A stretch of DNA of 64,000 nucleotides, from NCBI GenBank assembly GCA_937139405.1, contig CAKZPV010000025.1, positions 62,001 to 126,000 of the forward strand, given 5' to 3'. The notes beneath the pieces were generated by a model that was given only the letters and a program-made list of their open reading frames with translations, was not told the DNA's origin and ran no database searches. Position numbers and translations under genes: made by a program. The stretch is from an uncultured Nitrospirota bacterium. Lineage in GTDB: Bacteria > Nitrospirota > Nitrospiria > Nitrospirales > UBA8639. This document shows, piece after piece, positions 39,712-49,921 of the stretch (position 1 is its first letter; the number at the start of each line of letters is the position of its first letter).

Positions 39712-40084
39712 TCGCCGTAGCTTTATTCTTCGGCTTGCAACAATCGACTAGTTCAATAATTGAACAGCCCTTCTTTTTATCCTGGCGAATATTGGCCACC
39801 TCTCTACTGCAACAGTCGTTGACCAGAAAACCAATTAAATCGCGCATCATGTCAAAATTGGCCAGGTAAATGATGGATCGCCCTTCACGGCGTGAACTGA
39901 CAATACCCGCTTGGGAGAGGTGGTTGAGGTGAAAGGAAAGCGTGTTCTGCGGTGTGCCAAGCTCTTCACTGATGGCTCCAGCCGGAAGCCCATCCGGTCC
40001 CGCTTGGACCAGCAAGCGAAAGGCTCTCAGGCGTGTTTCTTGAGACAATGCGTCAAAGACTATAGTGCTTTTTTCAATATCCAT
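39704..40084 (-). CDS. arsR: ArsR-family transcriptional repressor
   Basis: wHTH: ALSQETRLRAFRLLVQAGPDGLPAGAISEELGTPQNTLSFHLNHLSQAGIVSSRREGRSIIYLANF; start reassigned to MDIEKS. Confidence 0.92.
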   Translation of the reverse strand: MDIEKSTIVFDALSQETRLRAFRLLVQAGPDGLPAGAISEELGTPQNTLSFHLNHLSQAGIVSSRREGRSIIYLANFDMMRDLIGFLVNDCCSREVANIRQDKKKGCSIIELVDCCKPKNKATANG

Positions 40085-40103
40085 ATTTCTAGATATATGG
40101 ATA
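40078..40103. promoter_or_regulatory. inverted repeat, probable ArsR operator
   Basis: TATCCATAT-TTCTAGAT-ATATGGATA: perfect 9-bp arms, 8-bp loop; overlaps arsR start codon. Confidence 0.6.
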
Positions 40104-40206
40104 CATAGGACAATGTCAAGCAAATCGCTTCATACAGGCTTTCAAAGGAACAAGCAGCCCATTGAAAAGAGGGTTGCTGCTCCTGAATAGGTGGGCATGG
40201 TACTTC

Positions 40207-43200
40207 TTAATATTTTCTGAAATGTAGTTTTAACTCTCTCTTTCGCCAGATTAAATATAATGATGGAATAACTAATAGCGTCAAAATGGTCGCGGTCACC
40301 ATTCCACCAATCATAGGAGCGGCAATGCGTTTCATCACATCTGCCCCAGTCCCATGGCTCCACATGATGGGTAATAATCCTAAAAAGATCGCGGAGGCCG
40401 TCATGATTTTTGGCCGTACTCGACGCACGGAACCCTCGACCACCGCCTCACGAAGATCGCTCAACGACTGAAGCTGGTTCTCCGTTTGCCGCCGGGCACA
40501 GGCTTCATCCAAGAACATAATCATAATCACACCAGTTTCAGCGGCAACCCCTGCCAAGGCGATCAGTCCAACCCAGACGGCGACGCTGAGATGGTATCCC
40601 AGAAAATTCAGATACCAGATTGCGCCGACTAAGGAAAACGGAACCGAGAGAAGAACCAGCAGGCATCGAGGTATAGATCGAAAATTAAGGTACAACAACA
40701 CGAAAATGAAAAAGAGGGTTAAAGGAATGACGATCTGAAGTTGCTGCTGCGCCCGTTCAAGATATTGGTATTGGCCTGCCCATTGCAATGAATATCCAGC
40801 AGGAAGTTTAACGTGCTCTTGAACCAGAGCTTTGGCTTTCTGGACATAGCTTCCCAGGTCTTGGCCAGCCACATCCACAAACACAATACTGGCAAGGGAG
40901 CCGTTCTCATCCCGAATGGATGAGGGACCAGTTGTCTTTGAGATGTGGGACAGTTGTGCGAGTGGAATATGCTCGCCTTGGGATGTCGTCACGAGAACAC
41001 GGTTGAGGGCCTCGACATCCTGACGGAGTTCGCGTGGGTAACGCACATTAATGGGATACCGTTCCCGTCCTTCCACAGTCCAGGTAACATTTTTTCCGCC
41101 AATAGCAGATTCGATGACATCTTGCACATCGGCCACGGTCAGCCCGTATCGAGCCGCTGCCACACGGTTCACGTCGATGTCCAAATAGTATCCTCCGGTG
41201 ACCCGCTCGGCATAGGCACTTCGTGTTCCGTCAAGTGATTGCAGGAGGCCTTCTATCTGTAAACCCAACCGTTCCAGGTCCTGTAACTGGGGGCCTAAGA
41301 TTTTAATACCCAAACTGCTTCGGATGCCGGTAGCCAGCATTTCGGTTCTCGTTTGAATCGGCATCCACCAAATGTTCGGCATGCCAGGCATCCTGACCCG
41401 CTGATCCATTTCGGCAATGAGTGTGTCCCATGTCATACCTGGCCGCCAATCTTCCTGGGGCTTGAGTGTCACCAAAGTTTCAGCCATATTTAAGGGGGCC
41501 GGATCAGTGGCGGTTCGTGCGCGGCCCATTTTCCCAAACACCCGATCAACTTCGGGAAACTCCTTTAACAATCGATCTTGGGTTTGAAGAATCTGGCTGG
41601 CCTTCTGAACAGACAGGCCTGGAAGGGTGGTGGGCATATATAACATGGTGCCTTCGTTCAGAGGGGGCATGAATTCAGACCCAAGCTTTTCATAAAGCGG
41701 CCACACCAGGATCATGCCTCCTATCGCAAGACCTACCACTAGCCATCTGAATCGCAACACCGTCTTGACCAGAGGGGTATAGATCCACATAAGAAAGCGG
41801 TTCACAGGATTGCGACGTTCCGAGGTGACCCGACCACGAATGAACCAGCACATCAACAAGGGCGCTAAGGTGATCGAGACAAGCGAGGCAAAAAACATGG
41901 CAAAGGTCTTGGTATAAGCGAGGGGTGTAAACAGCCGACCTTCTTGCGCTTCCAAGGTAAATATGGGCAGAAAGGATACGGTGATGATCAGCAAGGAAAA
42001 AAAGAGGGGCTTGCCTACTTCCTGGGCTGCACGAATAATAACCTCCTCTCGTGACCCTTTTCGGCCCTGGATTTCCCATTCTTCTAATCGCCGATGCGCA
42101 TTTTCTACCATGACAATGACCGCATCGACCATGGCCCCAATCGCGATCGCGATGCCCGACAGGGACATCACATTCGAGCTGATCCCCAAGTAATACATGG
42201 CAATAAACGAGAGCACCACGGATACTGGGATCAGAAATATCGGGACGAAGGCAGATCGAACGTGAAAGAGAAAAACAAGGCTGACTAAGCTGACGACGAT
42301 GCTAATTTCAACAAGTTTTTCCTTTAAGGTATCGACGGCTCGCAGGATCAAGTCCGATCGATCATACACGGGGACCACCTGAATGCCTTCGGGAATAGAC
42401 GGGGCAACGTCTTGTAACTTCTGTTTCACCCGATCAATCACGTCGAGAGCATTTTCGCCATACCGCATGATGACGATCCCCCCCACTACCTCTCCTGTGC
42501 CATCCAACTCCGCGATGCCTCGCCGCATATCCGGACCGATGGTGACATGCGCGACATCACGGACGGTAATCGGTGTCCCCTGTTGATCCGTCCCGACTGG
42601 GATCACTCGGATATCATCGAGAGATGTGATATACCCCCGCCCTCGTACCATATATTCTCGTTCGCTGGCTTCAATCACCCGTCCTCCGACTTCGTTATTA
42701 CTACGGCGGATTGCCTTGATGACCTCGGAAATGCCAATGCCATAGCCTTGTAATTTTACTGGGTCCACCTGCACTTGATACTGCTTCACGAACCCGCCAA
42801 TAGAAGCCACCTCTGCGACACCTGGCACGCTTTGTAGCCAATAGCGCAGCGACCAATCCTGAAACGATCGAAGGTCGGCTAAACTGTGTTGGCCGTTTTC
42901 ACTCACCAAGGCATATTGAAAGACCCAGCCAACCCCTGTGGCATCGGGACCGAGCATCGGCGAAACGCCTTCTGGCAATTTATCCGTCACCCCTTGCAGA
43001 TATTCCACAACACGACTTCTCGCCCAGTACATGTCGGTCCCATCTTGAAACACGATGTAGACAAAGGAGAGACCCAGAAAGGATTGCCCTCGAACATATT
43101 TGATGTTCGGGGCTCCCAACATAGAGGTCACAAGGGGATAGGTGATTTGATCCTCGACCAGGTCCGGACTGCGTCCGGGCCATTCGGTGAACACAATCAC

Positions 43201-43338
43201 TTGGGCATCCGACAAATCAGGCAGGGCATCAAGCGGCGTGCGCGCCATCACCCAGATTCCCCAGCCCATGAGAAAGAAAACCAATAATCCCACCAGAAAA
43301 CCATTGCGGGCGCTCCACCCAATAATTCGTTCAATCAT
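40207..43338 (-). CDS. cusA: CusA-type heavy-metal RND efflux pump, second copy
   Basis: 1043 aa; AIAIGAMVDAVIVMVENAHRRLEEWE, GSEFMPPLNEGTMLYMPTTLPGLS. Confidence 0.95.
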   Translation of the reverse strand: MIERIIGWSARNGFLVGLLVFFLMGWGIWVMARTPLDALPDLSDAQVIVFTEWPGRSPDLVEDQITYPLVTSMLGAPNIKYVRGQSFLGLSFVYIVFQDGTDMYWARSRVVEYLQGVTDKLPEGVSPMLGPDATGVGWVFQYALVSENGQHSLADLRSFQDWSLRYWLQSVPGVAEVASIGGFVKQYQVQVDPVKLQGYGIGISEVIKAIRRSNNEVGGRVIEASEREYMVRGRGYITSLDDIRVIPVGTDQQGTPITVRDVAHVTIGPDMRRGIAELDGTGEVVGGIVIMRYGENALDVIDRVKQKLQDVAPSIPEGIQVVPVYDRSDLILRAVDTLKEKLVEISIVVSLVSLVFLFHVRSAFVPIFLIPVSVVLSFIAMYYLGISSNVMSLSGIAIAIGAMVDAVIVMVENAHRRLEEWEIQGRKGSREEVIIRAAQEVGKPLFFSLLIITVSFLPIFTLEAQEGRLFTPLAYTKTFAMFFASLVSITLAPLLMCWFIRGRVTSERRNPVNRFLMWIYTPLVKTVLRFRWLVVGLAIGGMILVWPLYEKLGSEFMPPLNEGTMLYMPTTLPGLSVQKASQILQTQDRLLKEFPEVDRVFGKMGRARTATDPAPLNMAETLVTLKPQEDWRPGMTWDTLIAEMDQRVRMPGMPNIWWMPIQTRTEMLATGIRSSLGIKILGPQLQDLERLGLQIEGLLQSLDGTRSAYAERVTGGYYLDIDVNRVAAARYGLTVADVQDVIESAIGGKNVTWTVEGRERYPINVRYPRELRQDVEALNRVLVTTSQGEHIPLAQLSHISKTTGPSSIRDENGSLASIVFVDVAGQDLGSYVQKAKALVQEHVKLPAGYSLQWAGQYQYLERAQQQLQIVIPLTLFFIFVLLYLNFRSIPRCLLVLLSVPFSLVGAIWYLNFLGYHLSVAVWVGLIALAGVAAETGVIMIMFLDEACARRQTENQLQSLSDLREAVVEGSVRRVRPKIMTASAIFLGLLPIMWSHGTGADVMKRIAAPMIGGMVTATILTLLVIPSLYLIWRKRELKLHFRKY

Positions 43339-44684
43339 TGGGCGTCTTCCCCTTCTCCTTTTTCCATATCCAACTTCATTCCGCTCATATCCATACTTTT
43401 CATGTCCATCTCGCCCATCTGGGCCTGTTCCATTTTGACCCCGCCCATCCCCAAGGCTCCCATCATGTTACTGGTGGACATGAGGCGACTTTCCGAATCC
43501 AATAAAAAAGTGCCCGACGTGACGATGCGCTCACCTTCTTTCAATCCATGGGTCACCTCGAAGAAGGAACCGACCTTTGGCCCAAGTGTGACTTCCCGCG
43601 GTTCAAATATCCCTTTCTCTTGTGCAACAAACACGACTTGTCGGAGTCCGGAATCGAGCACGGCCTCGTCCGGTATGGCTAAACTAAGGCCTCGATCCAC
43701 TTGAATGAGAACGGTGCCATACATGTCAGGTTTGAGCCGAATGTGAGGATTAAGGAATTCTAGCCGTACCTGTATGGTGCGGGACGCTTTGTTGAGATAG
43801 GGATAGATATAGGTCACACGTCCAGAAAAGGTTTCCCCTGGCAAGCCTTCCAAGGTGAGATTGGCTGGCTGTCCTGTCTGGATAAAAGGCAATTCATATT
43901 CATAGACATCAGCTTGCACCCAAATGGTGGAGAGATTGGCAATGGTATACATCGTCGTCTCAGGTTGAACGAACATCCCCTGAAATGCGGTTTTGTCGAT
44001 CACATGGCCATTGATGGGAGAAAATATCGTCACGGAGTTGTTTGGGGCTCCTTGAACCTCCAAATCCTCAATTTGGTTATCAGTAAACGTCCAGAGGCGT
44101 AACCGATCCCGTGCAGCATCAACGACTTGTTGGGCCTGGTGATGGACATCAGGGAGTGGACTTTCTTGAATATTTTCTAACGCTTGCAAGGCCAGCAGAT
44201 ATTCCTCCTGTGTGGCCACCAACTCAGGACTGTACAGGGTAAAAAGCGGCTGGCCTTTTTGAACAGCCTTGCCGACAAAATCGACGTAGAGGGTTTCGAT
44301 CCAACCTGAAATGCGAAGGTTGACATGGGAAATGCGCTGTTCGTTATATGTCACCCGCCCGGTGGCTCGAACGGTCGTGGAAAGACGATGGTTCTCCACC
44401 AGTGCGGTTTGCACCCCAATCATTTGTTGTTTGAGAGAGGACACCATCGGGGAGGCCTGCACAGGCTGTATCGCAGCGTGATCTGACAGGGTTTTCATTT
44501 CCATCCCTGCCATCTTCTGCATGTGTTGAGTAGGAGGCTGAGAAACCTCTGTCACACCGCCAAGGGGGTTCAGCCCCAGCTTTTCGTTGACCCACCATCC
44601 ACTCCCAACAAGGGCCACAATCCCAAGGGCTATCGCCATCCAACGGATTAGACTCCGAGAGCGGTCTTGTATCGTCATGAGCAC
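43335..44684 (-). CDS. cusB: CusB-type periplasmic adaptor, second copy
   Basis: QRISHVNLRISGWIETLYVDFVGKAVQKGQPLFTLYSPELVATQEEYLLALQAL; Met-rich C-term MGEMDMKSMDMSGMKLDMEKG. Confidence 0.93.
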   Translation of the reverse strand: MLMTIQDRSRSLIRWMAIALGIVALVGSGWWVNEKLGLNPLGGVTEVSQPPTQHMQKMAGMEMKTLSDHAAIQPVQASPMVSSLKQQMIGVQTALVENHRLSTTVRATGRVTYNEQRISHVNLRISGWIETLYVDFVGKAVQKGQPLFTLYSPELVATQEEYLLALQALENIQESPLPDVHHQAQQVVDAARDRLRLWTFTDNQIEDLEVQGAPNNSVTIFSPINGHVIDKTAFQGMFVQPETTMYTIANLSTIWVQADVYEYELPFIQTGQPANLTLEGLPGETFSGRVTYIYPYLNKASRTIQVRLEFLNPHIRLKPDMYGTVLIQVDRGLSLAIPDEAVLDSGLRQVVFVAQEKGIFEPREVTLGPKVGSFFEVTHGLKEGERIVTSGTFLLDSESRLMSTSNMMGALGMGGVKMEQAQMGEMDMKSMDMSGMKLDMEKGEGEDAQ

Positions 44685-44694
44685 ACCTCCCTTT

Positions 44695-45981
44695 TCACAA
44701 TTCCGTCCCGACGACTCGTTCTAGTTTTGCCAGTAACTGTTCCCAATCAACGACCGTTCGGACTAATTCCAACTGATAGGTGAGCAAGGCACGATCCGCT
44801 TCGATGAGATCCAAAAAGTCCGTGCGATCGGTGCGATATCCAGCAATCGCCGCCCTCAAGGTGAGCTTGGCCTGCGGCAACACGGTAGTCTTATATAGGT
44901 TGAGAACATTTTTCTTTGCCTCTATTTGCGCCAAGAGATCTTGAATCTGGAACCGGGTCTGGTTTTCTAAGGTTCGTTTCTTAAACTGTGCGACTTCCCG
45001 GTGCGCCATAGCTTCTCGAACGCCAGCCTCGTATTTCGGCTTCGTCCAAAACGCAAACGGCAGGTTGATGGACACAATACCTCCAAATCCATCTTCCGCA
45101 TTGCGGTTCTGCCAACGCTGCACCTCGACCCGAAGATGGGGATAGGTTTGGAGCTTAGCGAGTTTAATGGTTGAATCGAATTGCTCAACCACTAACGCGG
45201 CTTCCCGAATCTCAGGACGCTCCTGAAGTGCTTGTACTTGGAGAAGTTCCAAGGAGAGAACCCTGGCGAAACCTCCAGGGACTACCGGGAGTCCTAATGG
45301 GGCGTTAGGCTCACGGTTGAGAATGGTGTTGAGGTGAGCCTGTGCCGACTCTTTTTGTTGTTCGAGAATGGGGAGATGCTGAAACCACTTCGACTGTTCG
45401 ACCTGGGCTTTCAGCACATCGACTTGAGTCCCTTTGCCGACACGGAACTTGGCCGTCGCAGCCTCAAAAAATTGCTTGAGACGTTTGGCTTCCTGATGAT
45501 GAATCTCAATGGCTTGGTGGGCATAAAACCATTCATAATAGGCCTCCTTCACTGCCGCAATAATTTCCCGTTTCTTCCCTGCCAAGCGTTGTTCAGCTTG
45601 TTTCATCACCTTTTCAGCAATGTGTTCTTGCTGAGATAAGGTTCCTGGAAAGGGAAATTGTTGGGCCAGGCCATAGATGGTTCTGTTTGACCGAGTCACA
45701 TTCAACGAATTCGGCGTGTTCCACAGTCGAACCGTGAATTCCGGATCATCCAAGGCCTTGCTTTGGGGAACTCGCTCCTGCATGGCTTTGACTTGGGCTT
45801 GCTCAGCCACTAATTCCGGATTGTGTTGAAGGGCTTCTTGAATGAGCGGGCCAAGTTGTATGGTCTCTTTGCTTAAATTTTGTTCCCCTGCCCAAATGGG
45901 CCAGGCCAGGCCAAGTAAAAGGGTGCTGAGCAACACCCATTGCCGGCAAAATCTATTTGCTTGTTGCATATCGTTCTCCAA
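44695..45981 (-). CDS. CusC/TolC-type outer membrane efflux protein, second copy
   Basis: LIQEALQHNPELVAEQAQVKAMQERVPQ...FRVGKGTQVDVLKAQVEQSK; alternative start 45969. Confidence 0.9.
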   Translation of the reverse strand: MENDMQQANRFCRQWVLLSTLLLGLAWPIWAGEQNLSKETIQLGPLIQEALQHNPELVAEQAQVKAMQERVPQSKALDDPEFTVRLWNTPNSLNVTRSNRTIYGLAQQFPFPGTLSQQEHIAEKVMKQAEQRLAGKKREIIAAVKEAYYEWFYAHQAIEIHHQEAKRLKQFFEAATAKFRVGKGTQVDVLKAQVEQSKWFQHLPILEQQKESAQAHLNTILNREPNAPLGLPVVPGGFARVLSLELLQVQALQERPEIREAALVVEQFDSTIKLAKLQTYPHLRVEVQRWQNRNAEDGFGGIVSINLPFAFWTKPKYEAGVREAMAHREVAQFKKRTLENQTRFQIQDLLAQIEAKKNVLNLYKTTVLPQAKLTLRAAIAGYRTDRTDFLDLIEADRALLTYQLELVRTVVDWEQLLAKLERVVGTEL

Positions 45982-46124
45982 TCCGAACCAGCCGTTCTCC
46001 CCTTATGAAAAAAAGAGAGATAAAAAAAGCCAGGCTCGAAAATCTTTCCTGCGACAACAGAAAGATCGCCTTGTAAGTTCTTAAATCTGAACGTTAAGTG
46101 AGAAAAGGAAATGCGGGGAAGGTA

Positions 46125-46484
46125 TCAAATACGAAACACTGAAATGAGGACAAGGATATCCTTCGGGAGCACAAGATGCCCTCGTGCAGAAACGGGGAGA
46201 AATTGACTGCTTGTCACAGGGACTGGAACGAGAGAAGAAATGTTCCCGGCAAGAACAAAATTGGAAACCTCTGAGAAGGAAATATCTGGTCCGGCTTGGA
46301 CCGCGAGGGATTTAAACCCGTCACAAAATTTTGAAGCAGGCTCTTCTCCAGGTTTGGTGCAATCACTCCCCTGGCTCACTTTCATGCCGCCATAAATCGG
46401 CACCAGGCACGCGAACGCATTAAAACTAAATGAGAGGAACAGACCAAGAAGAAAAAGTGCAATTAGTTTTTGGGTTGGTCTCAC
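46125..46484 (-). CDS. small secreted Cys-containing protein (leader family 2)
   Basis: GTG start proposed; FACLVPIYGGMKVSQGSDCTKPGEEPASKFCDGFKSLAVQ...ILVLISVFRI; 119 aa, same length as paralogue 57767..58126. Confidence 0.65.
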   Translation of the reverse strand: MRPTQKLIALFLLGLFLSFSFNAFACLVPIYGGMKVSQGSDCTKPGEEPASKFCDGFKSLAVQAGPDISFSEVSNFVLAGNISSLVPVPVTSSQFLPVSARGHLVLPKDILVLISVFRI

Positions 46485-46650
46485 ATCATTAGTATAGTAC
46501 AATTCGGAAGTTCTTTCCAGGTAAGAAACAGTTGGGGTCCCTTTCCACCTACATAATATAATCATTTTAATTCCACACAAACTTTGATATGCTAAATAAA
46601 ATAGTATGAAAAACCGATATCTTTAGTGGTGTTTCTATAAAGGAATAGGA

Positions 46651-47115
46651 ATGGCGCACATATTATTAAGAATATGGCTGATACTCTGGGTTATTACTCT
46701 ACCCTTAGTCCACATCCATCCAGAAGCCGATCATGCACATGGAATGCCTGGTCATGTCCATGGCGGAACCTACCACACGGCTTTATCCAGCACCCCCATT
46801 TGTGCTTATGAAAACCATCAACATCATCATGATTCTTTCTCCCCAGAGGAAGCGTTTCCATCCCCTGATTCCCCAATACACCCTCCTCATGGACTTGAAC
46901 ATGACACCCTCACCTTTTCTGTTCTCAATTCGTCGATAGATCCCATTTTTGAAGAAAGTGTGTCATTTCCCACAAGTGATATAGCTGTTGCTTGTGAAAT
47001 GGAAACACCGAGTTTGTCTTTTGTTTTCGCCATTGACGCTTCCCCGCCGGCAACGCCATTTTCGATTTTAACCAACAGCCTTTCTCCTCGCGCTCCCCCC
47101 ATTCTCTCCGTGTAG
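46651..47115 (+). CDS. His-rich secreted protein preceding czcCBA, ending in ...PRAPPILSV
   Basis: Signal-anchor then HIHPEADHAHGMPGHVHGG, ENHQHHHDS; C-term LSPRAPP resembling metal-operon leader proteins. Confidence 0.65.
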   Translation: MAHILLRIWLILWVITLPLVHIHPEADHAHGMPGHVHGGTYHTALSSTPICAYENHQHHHDSFSPEEAFPSPDSPIHPPHGLEHDTLTFSVLNSSIDPIFEESVSFPTSDIAVACEMETPSLSFVFAIDASPPATPFSILTNSLSPRAPPILSV

Positions 47116-47337
47116 TTTCCTTTCGAGTTTCTGACTCGAATAAATCTTCAAAATTCTGAAATGGTACAAGTGGGGAAAATCATTTCCCTCTACCTTCTTT
47201 TACTTCTGTCTGGAATTCATTCGAGCAGGGTTCGATAGCCTCTCGGTAAAAGGTCCAGACAAAATGTCAATGTATTCAGAAGACTTGCCTGAAATTTTTC
47301 AGACAAAGTTTTGAATCTCCTGGCACTGGAGACAGAC

Positions 47338-48594
47338 ATGATGAAGCGAAAATATTTTGTATGCATAGTCTTTTCTTCCATTTTGTTTACCTTGCAGAGT
47401 CAGCCCGTCAATGCCGTGGAGTCGCTGACAGTCGAGCAGGCTGTCCGGACGGCTTTGGAGGGCAACCCGGATCTGCTGGTTGTCCGACAGGAACTGGAAG
47501 TCGCTCGAGGGCGGAAAGTGAATGCGTTTCTTTTTAACCGGTTTAATCCCAGCGTGAATGGCCAGGTCTGGAATCGAAATAATCCGGGATCAGGGAATGA
47601 ATCAGATTTTCAGGTCACACTATCCCAAGAAGTGGAGGTGGCCGGCCAACGTGGACTCCGAAGAGAGGCGGCCACTCGAACGGTGACCCGAGTCGAAGCT
47701 CAGGTCAAGGATCGCGAACGGCTTATCACGGGACAAGTGATGCGCGCCTTCTTCCAAGCTCTCACCTTGAAGAAACGCCTTGGATTACGGAAGGAAATCG
47801 AGACGTTAAACCGGCGAATCCGCGATGCGTCAGATGCGCGGTTTAAAGCGGGCGTGACTCCTATTATGGAGTCCAACTTGGCGGAAATCCGCTATGGCCA
47901 GTCTCGGAAGGCGACCTTCGTGGCCGAGGCCTCATTTCAAAATGCCTTACTGGACCTCCGCCGGTTGCTGGGGTGGGAGTCTGATCGCTCAATCGAATTG
48001 GACGGCCAACTCCGGAATTCACCCAAAGCAGTTCCCTTGGCTAACCTGCTCCAACGTGCACGGGCGCAACGGCCAGATCTTGTAGCTGCGAAAAGGGAAG
48101 TAGCCCGAGTGGAAGCGGCCATGGATCTGACCCGACGGCTCATCGTGCCGAATCCCACGATTCAAGGGTTTTATCAGACCGAGACTGAGGGGCCTGCGGG
48201 AGCGAGTAAGATGGTGGGCGGAGGGATCAGCATTCCCCTCCCCTTGTTCGATCGGAAGCAAGGCGAATTAGTGACGCAGGGTGGAGAGCTCAATCAAGGC
48301 CGACATCAAATTGTGGCCGTGATTAGGAATATCGAGCAAGAAGTCAAAACGGCTTTTCAAGGGTACGAAGCGGCTCGTCAATCCGTCGAGGTATTTGAAG
48401 CGGAGGTGCTCGATCGAATCGAAGAAAATTTCCGGTTTATCGAAATTGCCTACCGGGAGGGGAAAATTGGTTTATTGCAATTGATTGTGGTGCAAGATGA
48501 TCTGATCACCGCCCAACTTTCGTATGTGGATTCCCTAGGACAATTCCGTGCAGCAGAGACGAATTTAGCGCAAGCGGTTGGGGGACAGCCTTAA
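47338..48594 (+). CDS. czcC: CzcC-type outer membrane efflux protein
   Basis: TVEQAVRTALEGNPDLLVVRQELEVARGRKVNAFLFNRFNPSVNG...FRFIEIAYREGKIGLLQLIVVQDDL. Confidence 0.92.
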   Translation: MMKRKYFVCIVFSSILFTLQSQPVNAVESLTVEQAVRTALEGNPDLLVVRQELEVARGRKVNAFLFNRFNPSVNGQVWNRNNPGSGNESDFQVTLSQEVEVAGQRGLRREAATRTVTRVEAQVKDRERLITGQVMRAFFQALTLKKRLGLRKEIETLNRRIRDASDARFKAGVTPIMESNLAEIRYGQSRKATFVAEASFQNALLDLRRLLGWESDRSIELDGQLRNSPKAVPLANLLQRARAQRPDLVAAKREVARVEAAMDLTRRLIVPNPTIQGFYQTETEGPAGASKMVGGGISIPLPLFDRKQGELVTQGGELNQGRHQIVAVIRNIEQEVKTAFQGYEAARQSVEVFEAEVLDRIEENFRFIEIAYREGKIGLLQLIVVQDDLITAQLSYVDSLGQFRAAETNLAQAVGGQP

Positions 48595-48610
48595 GTTAAG
48601 AGGAAAATTT

Positions 48611-49876
48611 ATGAATAGTTCAAAATGGAAATATGTGCTCATCGTGCTCGTACTGTCGGGTGTAGGCTGCCAGGAGGGCCCGACGGCTCCTCCAACTGAA
48701 GGGACAGATGCGAAACAAGAACAGGGCCGTGAACCCGATGAACATGGCCATGAATCTGACGAACATGGGAAGGAAGACCAACATGAGGGTGAAGAGCACT
48801 CCGACGAGATCACCATTGCTCCCGAGGCGCTTGAAGGTCAAACCTTCCAGACAGTCGTCGTTGAACGACGAGTAGTCAGAGAAGGGATTCAGGCCACGGC
48901 CAATATTAAACCGAACGAGTATAAGCTCACTCATGTAAGTCCACGCATCGAGGGAAAAGCCGTCAAGGTTATCGCCGAACTTGGTGACCTGGTGACAATA
49001 GGCCAAACGCTGGCACAACTCGATAGCATTGAGTTGGGGTCAAAAAAGTCAGCTTTCCGACAAGCCCGAACGACCATGCGGGTGAACAAAACTAATTACG
49101 AGAGGGAAAAGCGGCTTTTCGAGCAACAAATCTCTTCGGAAAAAGATTATTTGGATGCACAAGGGGCCTACCAACAGAGTTTAGCCGCCTATCAAGCCGC
49201 GTTTGAAGCGCTCGAGCTCGTCGGGCTCTCTCACCAGGACATAGAAGCGATTATTGGGAGTAAGAGTGGACACCATCCTCTGTCCTCCTTTTCCCTGACG
49301 GCTCCCCAGGCAGGCACCATCATTGAGCGGCATATTAGCCCGGGAGAACTGGTCACTCCCAGAGATAAACTTTTTACCATTGCCGACCTGACCACGGTCT
49401 GGATTCTCCTCGATGTCTATGAAAAAGACTTGGCCGCTGTTCGTGTGGGAGCTGATGTCCGTATATCCGTAGATTCCTATCCGGGTGAGACCTTTCGTGG
49501 GGCCGTGATGTATTTGGGAAATCTCGTGAATCCGGACACCCGGACCGTGGAGGCCAGAGTAGAGATTCCCAACCCTGATGGTCGGCTGCGTCCAGGAATG
49601 TTCGCTCGATCGGCCATTACCAGTTCAGGGTCCCAAGGAAAAAAAGTTCTCGTGGTGCCCCAGGATGCCATTCAACACATCGAAGAAAAACCTGTAGCTT
49701 TCGTGGAGGAACAGGCGGGTACCTATGAGAAACGGGCGGTGACTCTTGGGTCTGAAGATAATCCTTACGTCGAAATTCTCGACGGTTTGAAGGAAGGCGA
49801 ACGAGTGGTGACCAAAGGGTCGTTCTATCTTAAGTCCGTCATGCTTGGGGAGAAACTCGGAGGGCATTCCCATTAA
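48611..49876 (+). CDS. czcB: CzcB-type periplasmic adaptor with acidic/His-rich N-terminal stretch
   Basis: Lipobox GVGCQE; EQGREPDEHGHESDEHGKEDQHEGEEHSDE; YKLTHVSPRIEGKAVKVIAELGDLVTIGQTLAQLDSIELG. Confidence 0.94.
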   Translation: MNSSKWKYVLIVLVLSGVGCQEGPTAPPTEGTDAKQEQGREPDEHGHESDEHGKEDQHEGEEHSDEITIAPEALEGQTFQTVVVERRVVREGIQATANIKPNEYKLTHVSPRIEGKAVKVIAELGDLVTIGQTLAQLDSIELGSKKSAFRQARTTMRVNKTNYEREKRLFEQQISSEKDYLDAQGAYQQSLAAYQAAFEALELVGLSHQDIEAIIGSKSGHHPLSSFSLTAPQAGTIIERHISPGELVTPRDKLFTIADLTTVWILLDVYEKDLAAVRVGADVRISVDSYPGETFRGAVMYLGNLVNPDTRTVEARVEIPNPDGRLRPGMFARSAITSSGSQGKKVLVVPQDAIQHIEEKPVAFVEEQAGTYEKRAVTLGSEDNPYVEILDGLKEGERVVTKGSFYLKSVMLGEKLGGHSH

Positions 49877-49921
49877 CAAGAGCGTAGGAATAATCTCTCC
49901 TCGGGAAAAGGATCCAATGCC

